Below, in pieces: positions 1 through 7,471 of a DNA stretch of 64,000 bases; the first letter of the stretch is position 1, and every line of letters starts with the position of its first letter. The stretch covers positions 3,830,001 through 3,894,000 of the forward strand of contig NC_004463.1 in the NCBI RefSeq assembly GCF_000011365.1. The letters are read 5' to 3'. The notes beneath the pieces were generated by a model, which did no database searches, was not told the DNA's origin, and saw only the letters and a program-made list of their open reading frames with translations. Source of the stretch: Bradyrhizobium diazoefficiens USDA 110. GTDB taxonomy: Bacteria; Pseudomonadota; Alphaproteobacteria; Rhizobiales; Xanthobacteraceae. A program made the position numbers and the translations under genes.

Positions 1-417
1 CTCTATCGCGACTGTGGACTGAAGGGACTGTCCGGCGTCAGCAACGATATGCGGGAGCTCGAGGCCAGCCAGGATGCCAAGGCGAAACTGGCGATCGACT
101 ATTTCGTATATCGGATCGGCCTCAACGCCGGCATGCTTGCGGCTGCGTTGCAGGGCCTGGATGCCTTCGTCTTCACCGCCGGCATCGGCGAGAATTCCGC
201 GAGCATACGCGCCCGAGTGGGCGAGCAGCTCGGTTGGTTCGGTGTCAAGCTGGATCCGACCGAGAATTCCCGCAACGCGCGGCTGATATCGCGTCCCGAC
301 AGTCTCATTCCCGTCTATGTCGTGCCGACCGACGAGGAACTGATGATCGCACAGCACACGCTGGCGCTGCTGGTCAACACGCCATCGACCAACCCCAGAC
401 AAGAGAGGGTGTCATGA
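1..417 (+). CDS. ackA: Acetate kinase, C-terminal part (runs off window start)
   Basis: The reading frame is open from base 1 to a TGA at 415-417 and gives about 138 C-terminal residues of an acetate kinase, the ATP:acetate phosphotransferase that makes ATP from acetyl phosphate in the cytoplasm. The visible part carries the family's [11 protein letters not shown] block, the R-x-G-LNAG segment and the FTAGIGENS glycine motif that belongs to the ASKHA nucleotide-binding fold, followed by the late [10 protein letters not shown] block. The stop overlaps the fabI start (ATGA), so the two genes are translationally coupled. The N-terminal two thirds lie outside the window. Identification is by motif recognition and is firm. 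Confidence 0.93.
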   Translation, partial: LYRDCGLKGLSGVSNDMRELEASQDAKAKLAIDYFVYRIGLNAGMLAAALQGLDAFVFTAGIGENSASIRARVGEQLGWFGVKLDPTENSRNARLISRPDSLIPVYVVPTDEELMIAQHTLALLVNTPSTNPRQERVS

Positions 418-1202
418 TTCCCGTGTTCCCGGATACCAAGGTTGCCCTGAAGGGGAAAAAAGGCCTCATCGTCGGTGTCGCCAACGACCAGTCCATCGCC
501 TGGGGATGCGCCAGGGCGTTTCGTGGGCTCGGGGCTGAACTCGCCGTCACCTATCTGAACGACCGCGCCAAAAAGCACGTCGAACCGCTCGCGCAGGCGC
601 TGGAGGCACCGATCTTCATGCCGCTCGACGTCATGGTGGAGGGGCAGACCGAGGCCGTGTTCGAGCGGATCGGGAAGGAATGGGGCCAGCTCGATTTCCT
701 GCTGCACTCGATCGCTTTCTCGCCGAAGGAGGCGCTGCACGGCCGCGTGGTGGATGTCGGCCGCGACGGATTCCTGAAGACGATGGATGTCTCCTGCTGG
801 TCGTTCCTGCGCATGGCGCATCTCGCCGAGCCGCTGATGAAGAACGGCGGCACGATGTTCACCATGACGTACTATGGCAGCCAGATGGTTGTGGAGAACT
901 ACAACATCATGGGCGTGGCCAAGGCGGCGCTTGAAGCAGCCGTTCGCTATGCCGCCGCCGAATTGGGGCCGAAGGGCATCCGCGTGCACGCGATCTCGCC
1001 GGGACCGCTCGCCACCCGCGCGGCGTCGGGCATCCCGGAGTTCGACGAGCTGATGGACAAGGCTCAATCGAAGGCGCCGGCGCGCAGCCTCGTTAGCATC
1101 GACGATGTCGGCAATGCCACGGCGTTTCTGGCACTCGACGGCGCCAAGCTGATCACCGGTGGCGTGCTCTATATCGACGGTGGATATCACATCATCGACT
1201 GA
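414..1202 (+). CDS. fabI: Enoyl-[acyl-carrier-protein] reductase (NADH), FabI type
   Basis: This 262-residue short-chain dehydrogenase-like protein should reduce trans-2-enoyl-ACP in the last step of fatty acid elongation. Residues 15-30 form the nucleotide-binding [15 protein letters not shown] loop typical of FabI, and the catalytic Y-x6-K pair is Tyr163/Lys170 in YNIMGVAK. The ATG at 414 overlaps the acetate kinase stop by four bases, which fixes the start; a longer in-frame extension upstream runs inside ackA and is discarded. Its place behind ackA, next to CoA-transferase genes and FixK boxes, suggests an accessory paralogue used in low-oxygen metabolism rather than the housekeeping copy; that part is inference. 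Confidence 0.93.
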   Translation: MIPVFPDTKVALKGKKGLIVGVANDQSIAWGCARAFRGLGAELAVTYLNDRAKKHVEPLAQALEAPIFMPLDVMVEGQTEAVFERIGKEWGQLDFLLHSIAFSPKEALHGRVVDVGRDGFLKTMDVSCWSFLRMAHLAEPLMKNGGTMFTMTYYGSQMVVENYNIMGVAKAALEAAVRYAAAELGPKGIRVHAISPGPLATRAASGIPEFDELMDKAQSKAPARSLVSIDDVGNATAFLALDGAKLITGGVLYIDGGYHIID

Positions 1203-1231
1203 ACGAAAACGACGGGCGCCTCGTGCGCCGC

Positions 1232-1699
1232 TCAGCGATAGTGCAGTGCGATCAGCTCGGCGACGCAGGCCGGCTTCTTGCCGCCTTCGATCTCGATCAC
1301 GAGATGGTAGTTCACGCGCAGGCCGTCGGGTGGAACGTCCTCGGCCTCGGCGACGGTGACACGGCCGCGCAGCTTCGAGCCCGCTGGCACCGGTGCCAGA
1401 TATCTTATCCGGTCTGCGCCGTAATTCAGGGTGTTGCGTAGGCCCTTGAGGCCCATCACCGATCGAATGAAGAGCGGTGCAAGTGCAAGCGACAACAGGC
1501 CGTGGGCGATGGTGGTGCCGCCGGGCGATTCCTTCCTGGCGCGCTCCTGATCGACATGGATCCACTGCTGGTCGCAGGTCGCCTCGGCAAACTGGTTGAT
1601 GCGATCCTGCGTCACCTCGACCCAGTCGCTGACGCCGATCTCGGTGCCGACGGCAGATTTGATTTCGCTGAAGTCGCTGAATATCCGCATGTCGGTCAC
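1232..1699 (-). CDS. MaoC-family (R)-specific enoyl-CoA hydratase-like protein
   Basis: A 155-residue single hot-dog domain protein of the MaoC/NodN type. The catalytic Asp and His of the hydratase motif are visible as Asp43 and His48 in CDQQWIHVD, followed by the GGTTIAHGLLSLAL helix and the NYGADRIRYLAPV strand that line the substrate pocket. Members hydrate enoyl-CoA to (R)-3-hydroxyacyl-CoA and can feed polyhydroxyalkanoate synthesis. It is the last gene of a minus-strand operon, four bases after the CoA-transferase beta subunit, so it is probably co-transcribed from the FixK box at 3090. A second ATG three codons in (1690) is an alternative start. Confidence 0.88.
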   Translation of the reverse strand: MTDMRIFSDFSEIKSAVGTEIGVSDWVEVTQDRINQFAEATCDQQWIHVDQERARKESPGGTTIAHGLLSLALAPLFIRSVMGLKGLRNTLNYGADRIRYLAPVPAGSKLRGRVTVAEAEDVPPDGLRVNYHLVIEIEGGKKPACVAELIALHYR

Positions 1700-1703
1700 C
1701 TGC

Positions 1704-2354
1704 TCAGATCTTCATTTCCGGGATCTTGTCGTGTACGACAAGTTCGGCGTCCGTCACCGCCATGACCTCGCCGACACTGATGCCGGGCGCGGTCTCCAGC
1801 AGGGTGGCCCTGCCGTCTGGGAACGCGATCACGGCCATGTCGGTCACGACCAGGTGCACCGGTCGCGCCGATGTCAGGGGCAGAGAGCATTTGGCGACGA
1901 TCTTGGACTTGCCCTTCGCCGCGTGCTGCATGGCGACGATGACCCGCCTGGCGCCGCTGACGAGATCCATGGCCCCGCCCATGCCCGGCACCATCTTGCC
2001 GGGGATCATCCAGTTGGCGAGATGGCCCAGCGCATCGACTTGCAGGCCGCCGAGGACGCTGACGTCGACATGGCCGCCGCGGATAAACCCGAACGACATC
2101 GCGCTGTCGAATGTGCTGGCACCTGGCAGCGCACTGATCGGGCGCCCGCCCGCGTCCGTCAGCAGGGGGTCGCTCAACCCCTGCTCGGGGATTGGTCCGG
2201 TGCCGATCAAACCGTTTTCCGACTGAAAGAACACCTTGAGATCAGGCGAAACGTAGTTGGCGACCAGCGTTGGGATGCCGATCCCCAGATTCACGAGGTC
2301 GCCGGAATGAAGCTCCTGCGCGACGCGCCTCGCGATGATCTCCTGTGCGTCCAT
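1704..2354 (-). CDS. 3-oxoacid CoA-transferase, subunit B
   Basis: A 216-residue beta subunit of a family I CoA-transferase (ScoB/AtoA/PcaJ type). The catalytic glutamate is Glu46 in the SENG motif, which forms the covalent glutamyl-CoA intermediate; the NLGIGIPTL, GGHVDVSVLG and MGGAMDLV blocks are also typical. With the A subunit directly upstream (three-base gap) it should transfer CoA between succinyl-CoA or acetyl-CoA and a 3-oxoacid such as acetoacetate. The exact substrate (acetoacetate or 3-oxoadipate) cannot be decided from sequence; the phasin and MaoC neighbours favour a role in 3-hydroxybutyrate/acetoacetate turnover. Confidence 0.9.
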   Translation of the reverse strand: MDAQEIIARRVAQELHSGDLVNLGIGIPTLVANYVSPDLKVFFQSENGLIGTGPIPEQGLSDPLLTDAGGRPISALPGASTFDSAMSFGFIRGGHVDVSVLGGLQVDALGHLANWMIPGKMVPGMGGAMDLVSGARRVIVAMQHAAKGKSKIVAKCSLPLTSARPVHLVVTDMAVIAFPDGRATLLETAPGISVGEVMAVTDAELVVHDKIPEMKI

Positions 2355-2357
2355 GTT

Positions 2358-3011
2358 TCACCCGTTCGGGTTCGTAATGAGGTAGTCGACGAGCGGCGCC
2401 GGTGTCAGCACGTGGTCGGGTGCGATGACGCCGACGGGCACGATGTGCTCCGCTGTCACGATCACGGTGTCGGCCGCCATCGCCATGACCGGATTGAAGT
2501 TGCGTGCCGTGAGCGCGTAGGAGAGGTTGCCGAGATAGTCGGCGAGAAAGGCGTGGACCAGGGCGAACTGCGCCCGCAGCGCGGTCTCGAGCAGGAATGG
2601 CCTGCCGTCGATCTCGATCTGGCGCTTGCCTTCGGCGACGAGGGTGCCCACGCCTGTCGGTGTGAGCACACCGCCGAGGCCGCACCCGCCTGCGCGAATG
2701 CGCTCGGCGAAGGTGCCCTGCGGAATGAGATCGACGGCGATCTGATTGGCCAGCATCTGCTGCTGCGCCTTCGGATTGAGGCCGATATGGGTCGCAATGA
2801 GGCGCGAGACGAGAGCCGCGTCGAACAGCTTGCCGACACCTTTTCCGGGCGTCGCCGCGTCGTTGCTGATGACCGAGAGACCGGTCTTGTGTTGTCGCAC
2901 AACCTCGTCGAGCAGGCGCTCCGGCGTTCCGACGCCCATGAAGCCGCCGACCATGATGCTCGCACCGGACGGGATCATCGCGACGGCTTCTTCGACGGAA
3001 ACGGCCCTCAT
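2358..3011 (-). CDS. 3-oxoacid CoA-transferase, subunit A
   Basis: The alpha subunit of the same CoA-transferase, 217 residues from the ATG at 3011. The GGFMGVGTPERLLDEV block near residues 22-37 is the CoA-binding signature of the family, and LVAEGKRQIEIDGRPFLLE and ARNFNPVMAMAAD are typical later blocks. A TTG start at 3032 is possible, but the ATG at 3011 has a GGAG Shine-Dalgarno about eight bases upstream, so it is preferred. It is the first gene of the minus-strand operon A-B-MaoC. The FixK box at 3090-3103 is centred about 85 bases upstream of the start. Confidence 0.9.
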   Translation of the reverse strand: MRAVSVEEAVAMIPSGASIMVGGFMGVGTPERLLDEVVRQHKTGLSVISNDAATPGKGVGKLFDAALVSRLIATHIGLNPKAQQQMLANQIAVDLIPQGTFAERIRAGGCGLGGVLTPTGVGTLVAEGKRQIEIDGRPFLLETALRAQFALVHAFLADYLGNLSYALTARNFNPVMAMAADTVIVTAEHIVPVGVIAPDHVLTPAPLVDYLITNPNG

Positions 3012-3089
3012 GATGGGAACTCCAGTCAGCAAAGGCGATCAAAGGAAGGCGACGGTGAGACGATGTTGGCGAGCGGTCGGCACGCTCCT

Positions 3090-3103
3090 TTGATCTGCGT
3101 CAA
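3090..3103. promoter_or_regulatory. FixK/FNR box upstream of the CoA-transferase operon
   Basis: The sequence TTGATCTGCGTCAA is an exact palindromic TTGA-N6-TCAA site of the FNR/FixK type. It is centred about 85 bp before the CoA-transferase A start on the minus strand and overlaps the last codon of the disrupted small gene at 3100-3440. Confidence 0.8.
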
Positions 3104-3440
3104 GGCTTCTCATCGTTCCCACGCCGGGTGGTGATGCCTATGCTCTCAAGGGCTTCTGCCCATAGTCTTCGGACTTCCGCGTGGCGCCGCTCAAGCGCCG
3201 CGTTGACGGCGTCGCGAAACGGCACAAGGCTCTCGCCCTTCAGGAAGAGAAAATTTGCGCCTGCAGCAGCCGGCCGCTCCCGAATTCGATGCGGCGCAAT
3301 GCCGACACGAAGGCATCGTTCGCATTGGCGCCTGGCGGCAGCAGGGAGGCCGGGCGGATTCCGGCGTGAACGGCGTGGGCCAGCGTCGCAAGATCGATCG
3401 GCAGGGCCAAAGGTAGATTGGTTATCCCCGGAAACCGCAA
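3100..3440 (-). pseudogene. Small gene interrupted by an apparent one-base frameshift (unknown function)
   Basis: Two minus-strand frames abut. The first runs from a TTG at 3440 and gives LPLALPIDLATLAHAVHAGI and then ANANDAFVSALRRIEFGSG before stopping at 3240. The second, shifted by one base, continues with FLFLKGESLVPFRDAVNAAL, then ERRHAEVRRLWAEALESIG, to the TGA at 3100. Both halves have protein-like composition, and the switch falls in a T-rich run near 3250. One missing base would fuse them into a helical protein of about 113 residues. The family is not recognised; helical content and the phasin neighbour could suggest a PHA-granule link, but that is a guess. It may be a true pseudogene or a sequencing error. 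Confidence 0.4.
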
Positions 3441-3471
3441 AGGTGTTTTGAAGCTCCGCCAACGAATTCCA

Positions 3472-3485
3472 TTGAGTTAGATCAA
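3472..3485. promoter_or_regulatory. FixK/FNR box between the disrupted gene and the phasin region
   Basis: TTGAGTTAGATCAA matches TTGA-N6-TCAA exactly. It lies 38 bp (centre) before the TTG start of the disrupted minus-strand gene and about 176 bp before the phasin ATG, with the hydrolase remnant in between, so it could serve either direction. Confidence 0.75.
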
Positions 3486-3511
3486 GCCTCCCCCGGTCGA
3501 GCTCCCTAGCC

Positions 3512-3637
3512 ATGGCCGAGGCGATGCCGGATTGTCGGCTCGTGGTCGTCCCAAACATCGGACATTCGATGAACCTGGAAGTGCCGGCCCTCTACGCCGG
3601 CTATTTCGGCGCCTGGTTCGGGGGGCTTGCGGCATAA
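3512..3637 (+). pseudogene. C-terminal remnant of an alpha/beta hydrolase
   Basis: A 41-codon frame from the ATG at 3512 to TAA at 3635-3637 encodes MAEAMPDCRLVVVPNIGHSM and then NLEVPALYAGYFGAWF. This is the standard end of an alpha/beta hydrolase: the last beta strand, the loop with the catalytic histidine (GHSMNLE) and the final helix. The nucleophile and acid residues and the whole N-terminal core are absent; a stop at 3473-3475 closes the frame upstream. The remnant ends 17 bases before the phasin start. It is best read as what is left of a deleted hydrolase gene that stood behind the FixK box at 3472; it may now act only as phasin leader sequence. Confidence 0.6.
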
Positions 3638-3654
3638 CCACAGGGAGTAACGTC

Positions 3655-4005
3655 ATGGCAGAGATCAACCCATCCGCCGAGAACATCCGCGGGATGCTCA
3701 CCGAAGCGCTCGTGCGGTTGCGAAAGGCCAATGCGGAGTATTTTGAGCTGCTGGAGAGGGGACTCAGTTCCTCGCCGCTACCGATCGCGGACCAGGCCAA
3801 GCAGTTTTGCAGTTTCATGCAGCGCAACGCCAGCGCGACGTTCGACTTTGGCGACAAGCTCGTTCAAGCCAAGGACGTTCAGGACGCGCTCAAGCTTCAG
3901 TCCGAATTCTTTCAGGGGCAGATGCAGGCCTTGACCGATCAGGCCAGGAGCATGGGCGAGTCGGCCATGAAGGCGGCGACGGGCGCGTTCACGCCCAAAA
4001 ACTGA
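3655..4005 (+). CDS. Phasin (polyhydroxyalkanoate granule-associated protein)
   Basis: A 116-residue, mostly helical protein with the phasin pattern: an N-terminal amphipathic helix (residues 8-35), FCSFMQRNASATFDFGDKLV, and the diagnostic LQSEFFQGQMQALTDQARSM block near residues 80-100. Phasins coat poly-3-hydroxybutyrate granules and control their size and number. The ATG at 3655 follows an AGGGAG Shine-Dalgarno; a longer in-frame extension to 3532 overlaps the hydrolase remnant and is rejected. A K+ channel-like gene follows 59 bases downstream. Likely FixK-dependent through the box at 3472, which fits polymer storage under oxygen limitation (inference). Confidence 0.9.
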   Translation: MAEINPSAENIRGMLTEALVRLRKANAEYFELLERGLSSSPLPIADQAKQFCSFMQRNASATFDFGDKLVQAKDVQDALKLQSEFFQGQMQALTDQARSMGESAMKAATGAFTPKN

Positions 4006-4064
4006 ATGGACTGAACCCAGGCGTGAGGCGATGAACAGCCGTCCGCCTTGCCCATGCGAGCACA

Positions 4065-4508
4065 ATGGCGCTTCAATTCATCGTCGGCGCGATCGTCAGC
4101 GTCATCAACATCATGATCCACGCCCTGGTGACGGTGGGAGCCATCGGTATCGCCCGCACAGCCGGGCTGCGGCATGATGCGTGGCCGCGGCTGCATCTGA
4201 TGGCCGTCATGGTCGCAACAGCGTCGGCGCTGATGGTGGCGCATACGATGGAGGTTCTGGTCTGGGCGCTGGCCTATGCCTTGGTCGGTGCCGCGCCTGC
4301 CGGCAGCGACCTGATCTATTTCGCCTTCGTCAACTACACCACGCTGGGCTACGGCGACATCACGCCCATACAGGCGTGGCGGCTGACGGGTCCGATGACC
4401 GCGATGAACGGCATCTTGATGTTCGGCTGGTCGACCGCAGTCCTGTTCGAGGTCTTGCGCAAGACGCTCGACGATCTCGGAGTGACGAGGCTGCCGGACG
4501 GCAGGTGA
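4065..4508 (+). CDS. Two-helix potassium channel-like membrane protein
   Basis: A 147-residue membrane protein with hydrophobic segments at about 4-30, 43-75 and 107-132. Between the last two lies the pore loop FVNYTTLGYGDITP (residues 88-101), in which TTLGYGD is the K+ selectivity filter. It lacks an RCK or cyclic-nucleotide domain, so it is a minimal two-transmembrane 'ion_trans_2' channel with one extra N-terminal helix. A tetrameric inner-membrane channel is expected from the family. It lies downstream of phasin on the same strand and could be co-transcribed. The function is inferred only from the filter and topology. Confidence 0.8.
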   Translation: MALQFIVGAIVSVINIMIHALVTVGAIGIARTAGLRHDAWPRLHLMAVMVATASALMVAHTMEVLVWALAYALVGAAPAGSDLIYFAFVNYTTLGYGDITPIQAWRLTGPMTAMNGILMFGWSTAVLFEVLRKTLDDLGVTRLPDGR

Positions 4509-4645
4509 TCTGATGCTGACGAATGGCAGTTCCATGGATCGACTGCAACATTGGCGCTAGCCAGTGTGGTGTGCAGCTTTTACCGCTTGCCGACAAGGCC
4601 ACTCTGCGGCAGCCAAGACGCAGGCAAGTGCCCGCTCTCAGGCGC

Positions 4646-5329
4646 TCAGTGTTGCAGGTCGAGACTGGCGAGCTGCTGCCGGTTGAGCAGCACGATCTGG
4701 CGCTGGGTATTGCCGATGAAGCCGAGGACGCCGAGATCATGAAGGTGCGATATCGCCCGCGAGACGGTCTCCAGCGTCAAGCCGAGGTAATCGGCAATAT
4801 CGCGCCGGGACATCGGAAGTGCCATGACATTGACCCCGGAGAGCCGCTTGTCCATTTCGAGCAGGAAAGCGGCGACGCGCTCCAAGGACGTCTTCCGGCC
4901 GAGCAGGAGCATGTGGTCCTCTGCGTGTTGCAGGTTGCTGGTCGTCATGTTGAGCAAGTTGCGCGCGACCATCGCGTCGCTCTCCGCCACCAGCTCCAGG
5001 CTTTGCCGCTTGATCAGCCGGACGGTGGTATCCACGATCGCCTCGGCGGTGAACCGATGCTCGCTGCCGTTCTCAAGTCCGAAAATGTCTCCGGCGAGGT
5101 GGAAGGCGCCGATCTGCCGGCGACCGTCCGACAGGAGTTTATAGCTTCGCACTGCACCAGACTTGACCTGGTAGACGTAATCTGCAGGTTCCTTCTCGCC
5201 GTAGATCTCAGTGCCCTTTTTATATGTAAATTCGTTTAAACTGACGATTGGATTTGAATCGCTCGTCATGCCGAGGTCTTTGAGCGAATTGGGGCGGGGA
5301 GACGCGTCTGTCGTGATGCGAACAAACAT
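4646..5329 (-). CDS. FixK/Crp-Fnr family transcriptional regulator without cysteines
   Basis: A 227-residue regulator with an N-terminal cyclic-nucleotide-binding-like beta roll (about 30-120), a long dimerisation helix (125-160) and a C-terminal helix-turn-helix in LPMSRRDIADYLGLTLETVS (171-190). The E-x2-SR recognition helix (ETVSR) is the FNR/FixK class that reads TTGA-N6-TCAA. The protein contains no cysteine at all, so it cannot carry an Fnr [4Fe-4S] cluster, and the position next to the recognition helix where I recall a redox-active cysteine in FixK2 is Ser174. The start at 5329 has a GAGGAG Shine-Dalgarno. It is the obvious candidate to act on the eight boxes in this region, but those could also be read by a FixK elsewhere. 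Confidence 0.88.
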   Translation of the reverse strand: MFVRITTDASPRPNSLKDLGMTSDSNPIVSLNEFTYKKGTEIYGEKEPADYVYQVKSGAVRSYKLLSDGRRQIGAFHLAGDIFGLENGSEHRFTAEAIVDTTVRLIKRQSLELVAESDAMVARNLLNMTTSNLQHAEDHMLLLGRKTSLERVAAFLLEMDKRLSGVNVMALPMSRRDIADYLGLTLETVSRAISHLHDLGVLGFIGNTQRQIVLLNRQQLASLDLQH

Positions 5330-5655
5330 AGGCCCAACTCCTCAACTGATCGCTGAATTGGTCTGCCAGGCTGATATTTCGCCAGGAGAGGTGCCGCCGA
5401 TGTCGCACTCCGGCTCGGGTCGGTTTACGACTAACGCCGTATTCTTCACCATTGTCTCATGGTTCATTGTACCAAGGGACAGGTCGGTGGGATGGATGCG
5501 CGGAATGAGAAGAGCGGGCTCCTGCGTCGGATCAAGCTTCGCGCCACAAACTCCGGCCTGCGAAACCTTCGGCACTAACGGGATGGCTAGAGCTCAAGCC
5601 CATCCAGGTGTTAGGTAAGCGGTTAAAGCAGATTGCAGGAAGCAGAGAGGGTCCA
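5330..5655. other. Intergenic region between divergent fixK-like and fixJ-like genes
   Basis: About 326 bases hold the divergent promoters of the FixK-type regulator and the response regulator. A minus-strand frame of 77 codons (5342-5575) is present but has no convincing ribosome binding site or recognisable motif. No exact FixK box was seen here. Confidence 0.5.
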
Positions 5656-6288
5656 TTGCCCGGCCTTGTTCACGTGGTCGACGACGATGCCTCGTTTCGA
5701 ACAGCGATCGAGCGTCGGCTTAAACTTGCGGGCTACGACGTCGCGACCTATGCATCCTCGCAGGACCTGCTCGATCATCTGCCCCGCGATGAGCTGCCGA
5801 GCTGCATCCTCCTCGATGTGCAGATGCCGGGCCTGAGCGGACCGGATCTACAGAAACGTCTTAGTGAGCTTGGATCGACCGTCCCGATCGTGTTTCTCAC
5901 CGGACACGCCGATACCGCGACGACTGTGCGGGCGATCAAGGCCGGCGCCGAGGATTTCTTGACCAAGCCGGTATCGTCGGGGCAACTGATTGAAGCGATC
6001 GAGCGGGCCTTGTCACAACAGGAGACCGCGCGCGGGCTGCGCAGCCGGCTCGATTCGCGTCGCGCTCATGTCGCGTCGCTGACGCCACGCGAGCGGCAGG
6101 TGTTTGACCTCATTGTGCGTGGGAAGATCAACAAGCAGATCGCGTATGAATTGGGAACGACCGAACGCACGGTCAAAGCACATCGACACCAGGTGATGGA
6201 GAAGATGCAGGTGAGCTCGCTCGCGGAACTGGTTTCAACGGCGCAGCTGCTTGGTATGCTGGATCCCGAGAGCGGCTCACACGGCTAG
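5656..6288 (+). CDS. FixJ/NarL-family two-component response regulator
   Basis: About 210 residues: a receiver domain with the acidic pair in HVVDDDASF, the phospho-acceptor Asp in LLDVQMPG, the Thr in FLTGHAD and the Lys in LTKPV, followed by a LuxR-type helix-turn-helix (LTPRERQVFDLIVRGKINKQ, then IAYELGTTERTVKAHR). All catalytic receiver residues are kept, so it should be phosphorylated and bind DNA. A GTG at 5608 is a possible earlier start, but the TTG at 5656 has a GAGAGGG Shine-Dalgarno four bases upstream and gives the usual FixJ start (short tail before HVVDDD). No cognate kinase is adjacent; a second receiver gene follows downstream. Confidence 0.88.
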   Translation: MPGLVHVVDDDASFRTAIERRLKLAGYDVATYASSQDLLDHLPRDELPSCILLDVQMPGLSGPDLQKRLSELGSTVPIVFLTGHADTATTVRAIKAGAEDFLTKPVSSGQLIEAIERALSQQETARGLRSRLDSRRAHVASLTPRERQVFDLIVRGKINKQIAYELGTTERTVKAHRHQVMEKMQVSSLAELVSTAQLLGMLDPESGSHG

Positions 6289-6457
6289 GCGATAACCAAT
6301 TCGCAGGTTCCCCTGTGACTTGCACCAAAGGTCAATGGAAATCTCCCTGAGAGGGGTATTTCAACAAGCCGACGTGTTGGCTCCCCGGGAGACGAAGAAC
6401 CGCGAGGCGCTTGACGCGTTCACGCAAGTCCATCGTGTTCTGCCAAGCTTTCCCTGT

Positions 6458-6841
6458 ATGGAGTTGAGCCACTTGCAGCGCCGCAAGTCCATTTTCGTTG
6501 TCGATGATGACCCTTCCATGCGCAGGAGCATGAAGCGGCTGCTGCAGGAGCACGGCTTCGAGGCAAAGCTGTTCGAATCCGCCGAGGCGCTGGTAAATCA
6601 TGACAACTTTCAGCAGGCATTCTGTATCATTCTGGATATCAATCTGGATGGAGAATCTGGAATTGATTTGCGACGCTGGCTTGCGGAACAGCAGGTCCAG
6701 GTTCCGATTGTCTTTGTCACCGGCAACGACACTCACGAAAGCCGCGCGGCGGCAATTGCATCGGGATGCATCGCCTATTTGACCAAGCCCTTTGCCGCGG
6801 CCTCGCTCATCGAGAGTGTGGAGAGAGCCTGGGGCAGCTAG
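6458..6841 (+). CDS. Single-domain response regulator (receiver only)
   Basis: A 127-residue stand-alone receiver from the ATG at 6458. The acidic cluster (FVVDDDPSMR), phospho-Asp (IILDINLDGESG), Thr (FVTGND) and Lys (YLTKPF) are all present, but no output domain follows; the frame stops right after the last receiver helix (SVERAWGS). In-frame upstream starts (ATG at 6335, TTG at 6320) would add a non-conserved tail. It resembles FixJ receivers and sits behind a full FixJ-like regulator. It may act as a phosphate sink, a phosphorelay intermediate or a protein-interaction switch; which one cannot be told from sequence. Confidence 0.8.
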   Translation: MELSHLQRRKSIFVVDDDPSMRRSMKRLLQEHGFEAKLFESAEALVNHDNFQQAFCIILDINLDGESGIDLRRWLAEQQVQVPIVFVTGNDTHESRAAAIASGCIAYLTKPFAAASLIESVERAWGS

Positions 6842-6862
6842 GCTGGACAAGTCAGCTGCGCG

Positions 6863-7441
6863 CTATTCGTCGATCTGCTGGTCGAACGTTTGGGCCGGCG
6901 GCCCCTTGTGAGCAGATGCGAACTGAGCAAGTGGCAGGGAGGCGGTAACCGACAGCATGTTGGGGTCGACAACCTCCAGCGCGAGCGTGTTGCCCGTTTC
7001 CATCTCCCTTATCAGGCCGGGTTTTGCCACATCGGCGGCTATGCAGGCGTTGTTCAGGCACCATGTGTACGGTACGGCATAGGTGTTGCCTTTGTCGACC
7101 GTGAGCTTGACGGGCACCTGGACAAACATGCCGACCGGCACGAACATCTGGAGCCGTGCCGTGCGGTCGCCCTCACGTTCGATCAAGTCCAACCGAACCG
7201 CCGTCTGCCCCGTGTCGAACGTGCCGGTGATCGAGGTCCGGCACACGGTCTTGGCGCCGCCCGGCTTGAAGCATAGTTTTCGCCAGTCGCCGTATTTGAT
7301 ATCATTCGCCATGCGCTGCCCCCGCGGTGAAATCTCGGCGGAGGCCGGCATGGTGGTGGTGGCGACGAGCAGCAGAAGCGCGAACTGCGCGGTCGCGTGA
7401 TTGCGTGTCATCCGGATGGATTGACGATGTGAGCGTGCCAT
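6863..7441 (-). CDS. Invasion-associated locus B (IalB) family periplasmic protein
   Basis: A 192-residue exported protein. Residues 1-35 form a signal peptide (twin basic start, FALLLLVATTTMPASA). The mature part has the IalB-like pattern: GDWRKLCFKPGGAKTVCRTS and YTWCLNNACIAAD, giving two cysteine pairs likely to form disulfides, and a beta-rich LQMFVPVGMFVQVPVKLTVD core. IalB was described in Bartonella invasion, but the family is common in free-living rhizobia, where its role is unclear. It is the last gene of a minus-strand run antiporter - hydrolase - IalB with gaps of 11 and 30 bases, so it is probably under the FixK box at 10128. The ATG at 7441 has a GGAGGCG Shine-Dalgarno. Confidence 0.85.
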   Translation of the reverse strand: MARSHRQSIRMTRNHATAQFALLLLVATTTMPASAEISPRGQRMANDIKYGDWRKLCFKPGGAKTVCRTSITGTFDTGQTAVRLDLIEREGDRTARLQMFVPVGMFVQVPVKLTVDKGNTYAVPYTWCLNNACIAADVAKPGLIREMETGNTLALEVVDPNMLSVTASLPLAQFASAHKGPPAQTFDQQIDE

Positions 7442-7471
7442 TGTGTCGCCTCCGGAAATCGAGCGCGTCGT

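Noticed and set aside
315-1565. Long open minus-strand frame (416 codons) opposite fabI and the MaoC gene
   Set aside because: It is rich in Arg, Gly and His, has no recognisable domain and lies opposite clearly coding genes; it is a shadow of high-GC codon use.
5342-5575. Possible 77-residue minus-strand gene between fixK-like and fixJ-like genes
   Set aside because: No ribosome binding site, no motif and placement inside the divergent promoter region.
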